A stretch of DNA of 15,079 nt from assembly GCA_001661515.1 (NCBI GenBank), contig LUVW01000009.1, forward strand, positions 597,372 to 612,450, given 5' to 3'. The notes beneath the pieces are model-generated. The model worked only from the letters and a program-made list of their open reading frames with translations, had not been told where the DNA came from and ran no database searches. The DNA comes from Capniomyces stellatus. Its lineage: Eukaryota; Kickxellomycota; Harpellomycetes; Harpellales; Legeriomycetaceae. Shown here one piece after another: positions 1-8,991 of the stretch (the first letter of the stretch is position 1; each line of letters begins with the position of its first letter). A program made the translations under genes and the position numbers.

Positions 1-618
1 GCACCAGTTACCACATCTGCACCAGTCACTACTTCAGCACCAGTAACCACATCTGCACCAGTAACCACATCAGCACCAGTAACCACATCTGCACCGGTCA
101 CTACTTCAGCACCAGTTACCACATCAGCACCAGTAACCACAACTGCACCAGTTACCACATCTGCACCGGTCACTACTTCAGCACCAGTTACCACATCAGC
201 TCCAGTAACCACATCTGCACCAGTCACTACCTCAGCACCAGTAACCACAACTGAAGAACCAATCACTACTTCAGCACCAGTTACCACATCTGCACCAGTC
301 ACTACTTCAGCACCAGTAACCACATCTGCACCAGTAACCACATCAGCACCAGTAACCACATCTGCACCGGTCACTACTTCAGCACCAGTTACCACATCAG
401 CACCAGTAACCACAACTGCACCAGTTACCACATCTGCACCGGTCACTACTTCAGCACCAGTTACCACATCAGCTCCAGTAACCACATCTGCACCAGTCAC
501 TACCTCAGCACCAGTAACCACAACTGAAGAACCAATCACTACTTCAGCACCAGTTACCACATCTGCACCAGTCACTACTTCAGCACCAGTCACTACTTCA
601 GCACCAATTACTACAACT
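1..618 (+). repeat. 18-bp coding minisatellite in a 273-bp higher-order repeat
   Basis: There are 34 tandem units of 18 bp (two are 21 bp), each encoding A-P-V-T-T-S or a close variant. Bases 1-273 and 274-546 appear identical at every position, including silent third-base variants and the 21-bp T-E-E-P unit that closes each copy. A third copy matches for 36 bp (547-582) and then degenerates. The higher-order unit is 14 x 18 + 21 = 273 bp, so copy-number change keeps the frame. The array is cut by the window start and may be longer. Confidence 0.95.
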
Positions 619-1125
619 ACATCATGCGATCCTACATCTGTTGGACCAAACGCCATTTACACCTCAACACCATTGTTCAAACAATACAACTTCAATAAAT
701 CGATACTGATTCCTTGTGATGAAAGCGACTTTGAGTTCTCTGCAGATGTCAAATCCGACTCTGATCTGTTCATTGCTTTAATGAACTCCAAGGGATACTA
801 CGGCTCAGATGGTGTAATTGAGGCTCAGTTTGGTTTGACTTCTGGAATCAGCTCAGTTAAAAAGGGCAGATACACTCTTGTCAAGAGATCTAATGTATTC
901 AAGCGTGCTGTTAACAGATCCATCAGAATTGTGTACAAAAACGGAATCTTGACTTCATACATCGACAACAAATTAGTAGTTACTTACAAAGTATTCAAGT
1001 TTGCCATCGAAAGCTTGGTTATTACTCCATATTCTGGAACAGCTATTGTCAAAAATCCTACATTCTCCTGCACCAGCATTTCCACTTGTGATTCCGATTT
1101 TGAAATCATACCTGTAGAGGCTTAA
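1..1125 (+). CDS. Secreted/wall mucin-like protein, 3' part (5' end outside window)
   Basis: The reading frame is open from the first base to the TAA at 1123-1125. An alternative TTG start at 673 is not a real start, because the repeat array is in the same frame with no stop. About 206 residues of A-P-V-T-T-S repeats (with two T-E-E-P variants) lead into a globular tail of about 168 residues with Cys at the repeat boundary, in an I-P-C-D motif and twice near the C-terminus. Thr/Ser/Pro-rich arrays of this type are typical of heavily O-glycosylated stalks in fungal wall proteins, adhesins and mucins. The tail has alternating beta-type strands and loosely recalls the FAMeT-like (Methyltransf_FA) beta-sandwich pattern, but I cannot confirm this. 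No transmembrane segment or GPI-type hydrophobic C-terminus is seen. The signal peptide would lie upstream of the window. Secreted status is inference; the stalk-plus-domain architecture is seen directly. Confidence 0.8.
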   Translation, partial: APVTTSAPVTTSAPVTTSAPVTTSAPVTTSAPVTTSAPVTTSAPVTTTAPVTTSAPVTTSAPVTTSAPVTTSAPVTTSAPVTTTEEPITTSAPVTTSAPVTTSAPVTTSAPVTTSAPVTTSAPVTTSAPVTTSAPVTTTAPVTTSAPVTTSAPVTTSAPVTTSAPVTTSAPVTTTEEPITTSAPVTTSAPVTTSAPVTTSAPITTTTSCDPTSVGPNAIYTSTPLFKQYNFNKSILIPCDESDFEFSADVKSDSDLFIALMNSKGYYGSDGVIEAQFGLTSGISSVKKGRYTLVKRSNVFKRAVNRSIRIVYKNGILTSYIDNKLVVTYKVFKFAIESLVITPYSGTAIVKNPTFSCTSISTCDSDFEIIPVEA

Positions 1126-3948
1126 TATTCTATTATCAACTCAATTTTTACACTTTGCATTAAAAGCTAGTACTTTAAATTCATATTTTTTTAATATTTT
1201 TTTATTTAGTTTAGCGGAATAAATACTAGAGTACTTGTTGCGTGTAATTTACAAGTCAGATGATTTTTAAATTGTATTTCTCGGTCGGGTATACATCGAT
1301 AGCAACAAAAACTAGATACTTGTTTACTCAAAGATTTCTAACACGGCTTTTGTAATTTTGCAGTTTAATTTATCTTTTGATTCAATTCCAAGTACCTAAT
1401 TAAACACATTTGATCTAAAGTTTGATAAATATTACTACCGATTATTATCAAGTTGAAACAATTTTCCTAGTGAGATCCAAGCACAGTATTTCCTATACAA
1501 AAGTTTAGCAGATCAAACTCTGCTTATAAATTAGTCGATTTAAAACGCTTTTTGCGGCTTTGATAGACTGCTTGGTCTGTAGAATATGACGCCAAGAAAC
1601 TCCTACCAATATTTAAGGCGAGCAAACCATTTTACAGAACTACCAATGGCTTGTTTGTATAAATCAAATCACTTGGGTCTATTAAAAGCAAACACCAACC
1701 TTTAGAATCGAGGCTGTACTATAGTTATACTGTAAATATTTTGCTTTTTAGATCAATATTTGACTTTTCAGTTTTGTGTATGCTTACTATCAAGCCCATC
1801 ATAAACCAAAGAAAGATATGCAGTGACTTTAAACCGGATACCTATATCATATCTCTTTGCTTTATAATCAACCGGTGTCTTGAGCAGTACTAATTCCTAA
1901 ATAAAGTAAATGATTATTGATTAGGTGCTAGTTTGAAGTAATGTGACTGGGGAGATAGACCTGGCACGAATAGTTAAGCCGCCATTTCTCAACTGTTTCA
2001 GCATCACTCTAAATGTCTTGAGCAAGAGCTATTCCCCGAGTTTCTTGCCTTTAAATGGTTGCTATTCCATAGTTGACAATAAGCGCAAAACATTATCAGC
2101 ACAAAATTTTGAATGTTTCAAGCTTTTATTGATTTTATACAGCCCAAATACCTAGGTTAAAGATCTGCTATTTTGTTAACCGGTTTTAATAGTAGTGGTA
2201 GGTTGTTTAATCACATTTAAAATGGTGGATCAGGAAATAAAAACAGCCAAATGCAAGACACACGATTCGCAACTTGCAAACTATCAATATGCCACCAGAC
2301 ACAATACTGTAACTCGATGGTCTTGTACCTTGATTTGTAATTGTCATTTTGGAAAATCAGTTCTACCTTTTTAGAAATAACACAATCATTAACCGCTTCA
2401 GCTAAATAATCATTTTTCATCTAATGAGTCTGTTTCACTCTCTGGTACATCTCTGCTTTGAGGCTCTGAATACTCGAAATGATCCTAGCTAATTGTGTCG
2501 CAACTACCTACCACCACAACACATCTTCAAAAATCTGCCGCAAATGCTCGTTCTTGTTTTTTTTTACTGGTCGGTTTGGAGCCGATATATTTCTGGCTGT
2601 TGGACTTTATTTGATATAGCCATTTAAAATAATGGCCTAGTAACGAGTTGGATATCGAAATAAAGAGCACTTTACAGGTACAGTTATATTTATTGTAAAT
2701 ATTTATTGTAAATAGTCGGATAATGAGTCCAAGGAATTTCTGCAATAAAAGTCTAACAAGCATTTAAACATTGAACATGTTAAACAAATACCAGACATAC
2801 ACCAAAAGTGTTGGGTCATCCCATTCAGTTGAAGTTTACTTTTGCTGATTTAACTTGTACTAACCTCCGAGATAAAACAAGTCGGTCCTATGTATTTACA
2901 GTCGATAACTTTTGTCAAATTAATAACATTATTTCGCTGTACCGTGGGTAGAAAATAATGCATCCAGACTAATAAGGTTGGCTTAACCAGTTGTGTTGTT
3001 TGTTTACCAACCAAGATTTTGTACTAGAAATAATTAATTTACAACATCCGGGTTTTATGGCCTGATTAGATATTTAAAAACGATGACTGAACTGTCGCTA
3101 AACTGCTTGGGAAATCCAACCGTTACAAACAATTTGAGAAAAACATTATTTATTTTGATAAAATCTATATTTTCAATACAATTATAATCAGCTATGGATA
3201 TTTTGGGCAGTGAATATTGATTGTCCAAGAACAGGTTGTGGAATCGATTTGGGTCAGGACTAAAATTAATAATGAGAACACCAACTGTCATTTTATTATT
3301 ATTCCAAAATAGTCAGTAGCTAAACTGTTGGGAACCAAGTCATGCAGTTTTTTTCTTGATTGATAAGAAAAACATCTTAAATTCACCCTTAAACCGTAAA
3401 AAACATGGATTGATTACGTTGACGAGTAGTTCAAGCATTCAAGATAGCAATACATAGTATACTGGTGTTGGTGATGGTAAAAGTAAATATCAAACCTCAG
3501 TCGGATTAAAATCGCTGTGAATGAAATATTAAACAAATAAAAGTTGAAAAGTTGGATGAACAGATATACAGACCAAACCTGAATAAAATTGGAAAATTAA
3601 TACTGTGTATGCCGAATTGATAAAGAGCAAAATCGAGACCGAAATACCTGATATATAAATTTACAAAGATCTAAATAGTTAATTTTAATTTCACAAATAT
3701 TAAGCGATATTCTTTAATAACCCAAAACTTGTTGCGAAAGCTGACTTTGAGAACACAGAATATTACAGGTAATACATTTGAGCTGGTTTGATAACAGTTT
3801 TCCAATGATTTTCAGCTCAAAAGAAGTTAATTCTAAAGTATATTTTAAACTATACATATTTTCAGGCCAAAAAAGTTGGTATTTGTACAAGATGTCTTAT
3901 CACTATTAGCGTTTTAATAATTGATTTTAACAAAACAACAATATTCTG
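1126..3948. other. Intergenic region, no supported gene
   Basis: About 2.8 kb of AT-rich sequence. Short open frames occur (1943-2155 on plus; 2217-2420, 2527-2763 and 3055-3291 on minus), but none shows a recognisable domain, a believable start context or continuity into a neighbouring frame. I see no tRNA-like A/B box pair, no rRNA and no transposon termini. The last part (from about 3900) is the promoter region of the downstream protease-like gene. Confidence 0.6.
1218..1223 (+). terminator. Candidate poly(A) signal of the mucin-like gene
   Basis: A consensus AATAAA lies 93 bp after the stop codon in AT-rich DNA. It is placed as expected for 3'-end formation, but the motif is short and occurs by chance in such DNA. 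Confidence 0.45.
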
Positions 3949-3956
3949 TATAAATA
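3949..3956 (+). promoter_or_regulatory. TATA box of the protease-like gene
   Basis: TATAAATA lies 116 bp before the ATG at 4072. The sequence between about 3975 and 4071 is rich in C and A with few G on the coding strand, as is common for leaders of well-expressed fungal genes. Initiation about 30 bp downstream of the box would give a leader of about 90 nt. The motif is seen; its function is inferred. Confidence 0.6.
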
Positions 3957-4071
3957 CAGCTGGTAGCATGTCATTTACAAAAGCACAGATTCTTTCTACA
4001 ACAATTTTACAACCATTCTAGTAACTGGAAACACTCTCAAATACACAAAAAACAACAACTGCTAGTACAAA

Positions 4072-4992
4072 ATGCGTATCTTGCTACAAGCCGTATTCAT
4101 CATGCAAGCCTTGATAATTTCAGGATCAGCAGTGCCCGCAAATAAATTGGAAAAAAGAATAGTAGGAGGCGGTAATGCGAATTACAGAGATTTTTCTGCC
4201 ATTGGAAAACTTTATGTAAATACAGGTTTACTTTCTTATCAAGGCTGTGCCACCACACTGATCTCAAAGAGGCACTTGCTCACTACAGCTTGCTGTTTCA
4301 GAAAAGATGACGGCACTTTTTTTAATGAGTCAGATGGAGCATATGTAGTTCTTGGAGAAAAAAATCCAGAGAGCATAATTGGTGGTGGAAGCATCGGAAA
4401 TAGAGCTGCAGTCGATCGCATTACTATTCACGAGGGGTATACAGGACTTGAAAAGACCACAGACCGAAATGATATAGCGCTGATCAGGTTGAAAGACGAG
4501 TATAGGTCGAGAGCTGTTGCCCCAGCAAAGATCTACAAGGGTGAAATAACTAACAAATCATACTTTAGGGTTGCTGGATGGGGTGCCACTGATGTAACCA
4601 CAAAGGATACATCTAAGATTTTACAATCGGCAGGAGTTACCGTTACGAACTCGGGCTGCTCAACACGACTTGGTCACTGGGATAGCTCAAACAGCGGCGA
4701 TCTAATATGCTTAAATACATCAAATAAAGCATCGCCATGTTATGGTGACTCTGGTGGGCCTCTCTATACAGAAAACGAGTTTAACAACATATTGGTTGGT
4801 ATTATTTCTTCTGGAAATGGGCCAGAAAGTAACCCAAATACTGGTTTAACCTGTGGGTTAAATGGATCCAGAGGATTTGTTACTCGAGTCTACCACCACA
4901 TAGATTGGATCAAGGAAAAAGCAGGCGATGATGCAGATAATATACGTGTATTCGAGTCAGCATCACTCGACTTGGTAGGAGCCGGTAATTAA
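4072..4992 (+). CDS. Secreted S1A trypsin-fold protein, catalytic His replaced by Cys
   Basis: 306 aa, no intron. Residues 1-20 form a hydrophobic signal peptide (cleavage near S-G-S-A/V), and 21-29 are a short propeptide ending in E-K-R. The mature start is I30-V-G-G, the classic chymotrypsin-family activation site. The family Asp is D134 (R-N-D-I-A-L) and the nucleophile is S227 in C-Y-G-D-S-G-G-P; D226 can pair with the new N-terminus. Disulfide candidates are C59-C75, C196-C213 and C223-C261. The motif that normally reads T-A-A-H-C reads T-T-A-C-C, so Cys74 (codon 4291-4293, TGC) sits where the catalytic His belongs. H120, in I-T-I-H-E-G-Y, aligns to a non-catalytic loop. The S1-pocket base (residue 189 equivalent) is S221, not Asp. 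There are N-glycosylation sequons at N85, N161, N215 and N264, and a polar tail of about 26 residues after D-W-I. The frame is intact, so a secreted pseudoprotease or binding protein is likelier than a decayed gene. Catalytic inactivity is inference. Confidence 0.9.
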   Translation: MRILLQAVFIMQALIISGSAVPANKLEKRIVGGGNANYRDFSAIGKLYVNTGLLSYQGCATTLISKRHLLTTACCFRKDDGTFFNESDGAYVVLGEKNPESIIGGGSIGNRAAVDRITIHEGYTGLEKTTDRNDIALIRLKDEYRSRAVAPAKIYKGEITNKSYFRVAGWGATDVTTKDTSKILQSAGVTVTNSGCSTRLGHWDSSNSGDLICLNTSNKASPCYGDSGGPLYTENEFNNILVGIISSGNGPESNPNTGLTCGLNGSRGFVTRVYHHIDWIKEKAGDDADNIRVFESASLDLVGAGN

Positions 4993-5536
4993 ATGCTAGG
5001 GGTATAGTGGAATGCAGGTTTAAGTTTATTTGAAGTAGTTTATTTTACTTTACATATTTTATCTACAAAGAGTAGCAATAAAATTGTGGCTATTCATATT
5101 TGGGCTGGATCTGAGAATTGAGAATCAGGATCTAGTTATTTTGGTGAAGCGGGTGTTTACAATGTGGGTTTGGTGTATCAGTTGTCTTGGCTGTGAGGAT
5201 GCTGGGTATAGTATTTTGAGTCCAAGAGGCTGTATAATTAGTATTGATGAATTTATTGTGTTTTAGTGGTGTTGAGTGGATGTAGAATTAGCAGGAGTGG
5301 ACTTGTTTACTCACCAACTCGAATTGTAGATGTATTAAGAGTTGATTAAACAGAACAAACTGTGGAAAATAGTTGTCGAGTTTGATTCAATTCAGACTAT
5401 TTAATTGACAATTTATTGTTGGGATTCAATATTCGATCAAGGAATGTTCTTGAAACTAAACTCGATTATGAGAGTTGAAGATTTGGGAGAAAACAAATCA
5501 CTTTAAGCTTTTATTACTCTCATCGTAATTCAAATT
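4993..5536. other. Region after the protease-like gene; decayed coding traces from about 5327
   Basis: The first part is the 3' untranslated region with the poly(A) signal. An open frame at 5084-5266 has no family signature. From about 5327, in the frame beginning at 5327 and continuing at 5537, short stretches with a coding-like composition (for example E-L-I-K-Q-N-K-L-W-K) alternate with stop codons. They may be the decayed 5' part of the ankyrin-like pseudogene, but the evidence is weak. Confidence 0.4.
5077..5082 (+). terminator. Candidate poly(A) signal of the protease-like gene
   Basis: AATAAA lies 85 bp after the stop codon at 4990-4992. The spacing resembles that of the candidate signal after the upstream gene. 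Short motif, moderate support. Confidence 0.5.
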
Positions 5537-5828
5537 ATGATAAATGACGAACCACCTCAGATTCAAGCTGATGTTTTAAAAGAGAATAAAACAGAGAATG
5601 AGTTTTAATAACATTGAAATGGTGAAACTGTTGCTATCACACAAACCAGATTTGACTAGACACAAGTACATTGGTCTTGGTCGGGCTTGTTTGAATAAGA
5701 ATGCTGAGATGATCAAACTGTTGTTCAACTATGGCGCTACTCTGGATAATCCCAAGTATTCTGATATCATTGGTGTTTGTTTGAGAAACAGCGTTGAGGA
5801 ATCAGAATTATTGATTAAATATTTGTAA
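5537..5828 (+). pseudogene. Ankyrin-repeat protein remnant, frameshifted
   Basis: The frame at 5598-5828 reads like two to three degenerate ankyrin units: N-I-E-M-V-K-L-L-L, then N-A-E-M-I-K-L-L-F-N-Y-G-A, then an E-L-L-I-K-Y-L end. The spacing of about 30 residues and the helix-type K-L-L patterns are characteristic of the family. A second frame (ATG at 5537, stop TAA at 5606-5608) overlaps its start by a few bases. A single-base shift near 5600 would join the two without losing the repeat register. Downstream, coding-like stretches reappear in the first frame at about 5903-6016 and 6110-6220, separated by stops. Ankyrin repeats bind proteins; no partner can be named. A real short two-repeat protein from the ATG at 5598 is the alternative, but 76 residues without capping repeats is unusually small. 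Confidence 0.5.
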
Positions 5829-7499
5829 TTGCCGAATCTAGTTTATTTTGCAGAGTTGCTGTCTAGTTTTTATCCTTGGTTTTGCTGTTTTGGGGTTTAT
5901 TGTTTGATAATCTGAATAAACTCTGCTACTTGGTTAAACATCAGAGTATTAAAGTTAGGGTGAATCTGGGATATAAATTTGGAGACATTGTTTGGGTTGA
6001 GTTGATGGCTGATTAAATGGGGCTTCTCTACTTTTTAAAAAATTCTCATTTTTAACATTTCTCATTTTTAATGCTTCAAGACAACATAAATTCATAACAA
6101 GGTGATTTTAGAGTGGCTTGTTTGGCTGTTTTAGCACTTGAATCTACTGATTATTATCCGTCTGTCTCTTATTATGGTCTATCTCTAGACCATTTTAAAT
6201 CTACCAGTATTCATCATTGAGTCAATTGTCAAGGTAAATATAATCGAGGAATGATCACTCACAACTTTTTTACCTCAAATATGTTCTGAATCAAACCCTT
6301 GAACGTACAACCGACTACTCATTGGATCATTACCCGCTTTTTTCTAGAGTATATTATAGTAAAGTGTGGCAGTCAAGCTTGTTTTTAACAAAAAAATAAA
6401 TAAGTCGTTTGTCAAGGTAAAAATAGAGCAAGCTGAGGTTAATACAAAATGGGTCAGCTTGATGTTAATTTCAAGACTGATTGTACTCAAGGCAATAGAA
6501 CTATCAATAGACCACCAGGCTACCAATAAAATTCCATTTCTAAGTTGAGGTTTGATTCAAGTAAATAAAAAATGGTATTTGTAATGGTTCGATTTAAACG
6601 AGTAAATATCATCATCCCGTTTAGCTGCCATACCTGAATTGCGTCAAGAGTTCAGATCAATATCCTAGAATTCTATCAAAATACATCAAAATACATCAAT
6701 GGCAATATTATAGCATCGAGTAAAGTATAATTAATAATGCGGATTAAAATCATCAAAAGATATAAGTGTTAGAGGGTAATAGACGTCGTATTGAACACGA
6801 ATGGATTGGGGTTGTCGAACCAAGTTGGTTGCTTCTGGTTTTACCAATAAACGAGTTGGGTTACAGAGCACGTCGTTTGAATAAAAAGAATGATACGATT
6901 TTGTAGAGCTGACTCGACAAACTTTGGTTATTGTGTGTTTATTTATGCACCGCGCTTTAGTTGTAACTGTTTTAAATAGTGGCTAGTAGTAGTGGAGATG
7001 GTAGCACTTCAATATCAGACCTATGGCTACAGAATTCTACAAGTCAGCTCGATTAAATAAAATAAACTAGGTACAGTATTGGTTTGGTTATAAATCTAGC
7101 TCCAAAGCAGTCTTGTTTTTATGCTGCTGTTTAACACTGATATTTACTACTAAAAGTGTAGTCTGATTCACACTTCTAAATCAACTAGCTTTCAGGCTGG
7201 ATTTGACATGTACCTCTAGTACGTGATATTCGTTGTCTTTCTACTTTAACCAAGAGATATACAGTTTAAATATAAACACATAATGATCATTATTTCAGAT
7301 GCCAATACACGCAACCAGATGAACTGGTATAAGAACACAAATAGCTCTGTTATACCAGCACTGCTAGTGTTAACAGATTGCAAATTAGTAGTTTACGCTA
7401 AGCTGAGGGCATACAGGAGAAAAACGATTTCTGTCATGTAAAATGAGTAAGGACCTGTAAGTTGATATATATTCCGAGTATAATATAGTACCAACTTTA
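5829..7499. other. Mostly non-coding; scattered decayed coding stretches
   Basis: Frames at 5903-6016 and 6110-6220 share one frame and may be the broken 3' part of the ankyrin-like gene. A separate 45-codon open stretch at 6766-6906 (plus) has a charged, protein-like composition (N-R-R-R-I-E-H-E-W) and ends in TAG. It has no ATG and no recognised family. The open frames near 6344-6548 on both strands are low in complexity and not convincing. No RNA gene or transposon terminus is visible. Confidence 0.4.
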
Positions 7500-8800
7500 T
7501 AGAAATTAGAAGAGTAGTTTTTTATACAACTTAGTTGTAGTTTTTTTTATACGACACTTCGATTTCGAGTTTAATTATTTTAGTTTAGTTAATTATTTTA
7601 CTTAGTTTTGATTTAATTTTAGTTTTACAATTTTGGTTTGATTCGATCTGCGAATAATTTTTGAATAACTTTTTAGATAGAGAACGAATTTGAACAATAC
7701 CTTTTTTTTATATAAGACACATATATTTAACATAATAAAATACTATAAACCATAAAACGAATATAGTGTCGTAGATGTTCGCGTACCTACGATTGCTTAA
7801 CGTATTCTTTGGTTAAGACTTTGTACCTTTTATAATTTTTATTTAAAACTATTAAACTAACAAACTACTTTAACTATTTAAACTATTAACGCTATTAATG
7901 ATATTAATCTACTATTAAACCTTTATAACGTCTACTTGGAACTTACTGCTGATCGAATCTTTATAAAATGTTTAATATAAACTTTATTGTTATAAAAAAA
8001 AGACGACTTTACTATCCAAATCTGAATCTAAACATTTTAAAGTAATCTAATCTAAATTAAAATCACTGCACTATGATCTAATCTAAATTAAAATCTATAA
8101 AATTTTGATCTAAATCCAATAAAATTATGAACTTCTACTAAAAAAATCCTAAAGGAAAACTGAGCTAAATAAATAAACTAAATCAATACACACTGGATTG
8201 GGTTTATAAAAAAAAACCTTGTCTATGGGTAAAAAACACCCAACCCTTATGTGTATCATTATAAACTAAATAGAACTAAATTTTAAATAATAAACTAAAT
8301 AAAAAAACTTGATAAAAAAATGTAAAATATACTATTAGGAACGTGGACGGGACAAGGAATAGTGAATATTATTTATTATTGAATAAGAAATATTTCACTT
8401 GACCTTTTTCAAAAATGCGAAAACGGTCAAGTATTTATAGAAGTTTTGACGTTAAACAAAAGCTAACAGAGTACTATATAAATGTTAATTTATAAACTTA
8501 ACCTAACCTATTTGATTTACAACGAGAGCTAACAAATATATTTTACACACTTTACAAGGGATATAAAATATGTTTTGTCTTTTTGCTGACTAATCTAAAA
8601 TGATGTTTTAACATTTAAAATCATCCCATTTTCTTATCGGTTTTGATCTTGACATTAAATCAACATTTTTCCGACTTTGTTCCGAACCATTATCTAATGT
8701 CTTTTAATCCTTAAAGATCCATTAGTATTAGTTCTGCAATGGTTTTTCTATTGGCTCGGGTTGCTATTCCGCCGTTGCCAAATTTAGGTTGTCTTTGTTA
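7500..8800. other. Very AT-rich, gene-free zone upstream of the Ty3 element
   Basis: No credible open frame. The sequence is dominated by A and T runs, short direct repeats and small hairpins. Examples are the imperfect gacctttttc/gaaaacggtc arms near 8400-8428 and a GGGT/ACCC stem near 8227-8241. TATA-like strings occur at about 8474. Together with the truncated element that follows, it may hold decayed retrotransposon flanks, but no LTR can be delimited with confidence. Confidence 0.45.
8045..8095. repeat. 20-bp direct repeat pair
   Basis: The 20-mer atctaatctaaattaaaatc occurs at 8045-8064 and again at 8076-8095, a period of 31 bp, within AT-rich DNA. It is most simply a local duplication by replication slippage. 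Confidence 0.7.
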
Positions 8801-8878
8801 TTTGATTTGTAATCATATTAATAATTGCGTTGGTAATAGTATTACCAATTGCATTTACTAATATTATTACAAATCAAA
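8801..8878. repeat. 78-bp imperfect palindrome
   Basis: The outer arms tttgatttgtaat (8801-8813) and attacaaatcaaa (8866-8878) are perfect reverse complements. The inner arms ttggtaata (8830-8838) and tattaccaa (8840-8848) are also perfect, around a single G. The stretches between are about 80% complementary with a one-base offset. The whole segment can fold into one long hairpin. It could be a foldback or MITE remnant; no target duplication is evident. Confidence 0.7.
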
Positions 8879-8991
8879 CTATTACCAAATATAATTCTTA
8901 AACTATGAAACGTTTAAAATAATATAAAATGATTTAATGTTATTGGTTCATAACATATACTAAATTAAAGTAAATAAATAAACATATTACC

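Noticed and set aside
1..618. A CRISPR array (regular short repeats)
   Set aside because: The repeats are coding, in frame and contiguous with no unique spacers, in a eukaryotic context.
673..1125. A separate 150-aa gene starting at 673
   Set aside because: Position 673 is TTG, and the same frame is open upstream through the whole repeat array, so this is the C-terminal part of a longer protein.
2217..3291. Small minus-strand open frames (2217-2420, 2527-2763, 3055-3291)
   Set aside because: No domain, no conserved pattern and no good start context; compatible with chance.
5084..5266. 60-codon open frame after the protease-like gene
   Set aside because: It overlaps the probable 3' end region, has a low-complexity hydrophobic composition and no recognised family.
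6344..6548. Overlapping 60-codon frames on both strands
   Set aside because: They overlap each other, have no signature, and are short enough to occur by chance.
6586..6596. tRNA B-box-like string ggttcgattta
   Set aside because: No A box, acceptor stem or anticodon arm can be drawn around it.
7570..7625. T-rich similarity to 11345-11400 (shared ttattttacttagtt)
   Set aside because: Both are low-complexity AT-rich tracts; a 15-bp match of this composition is expected by chance.
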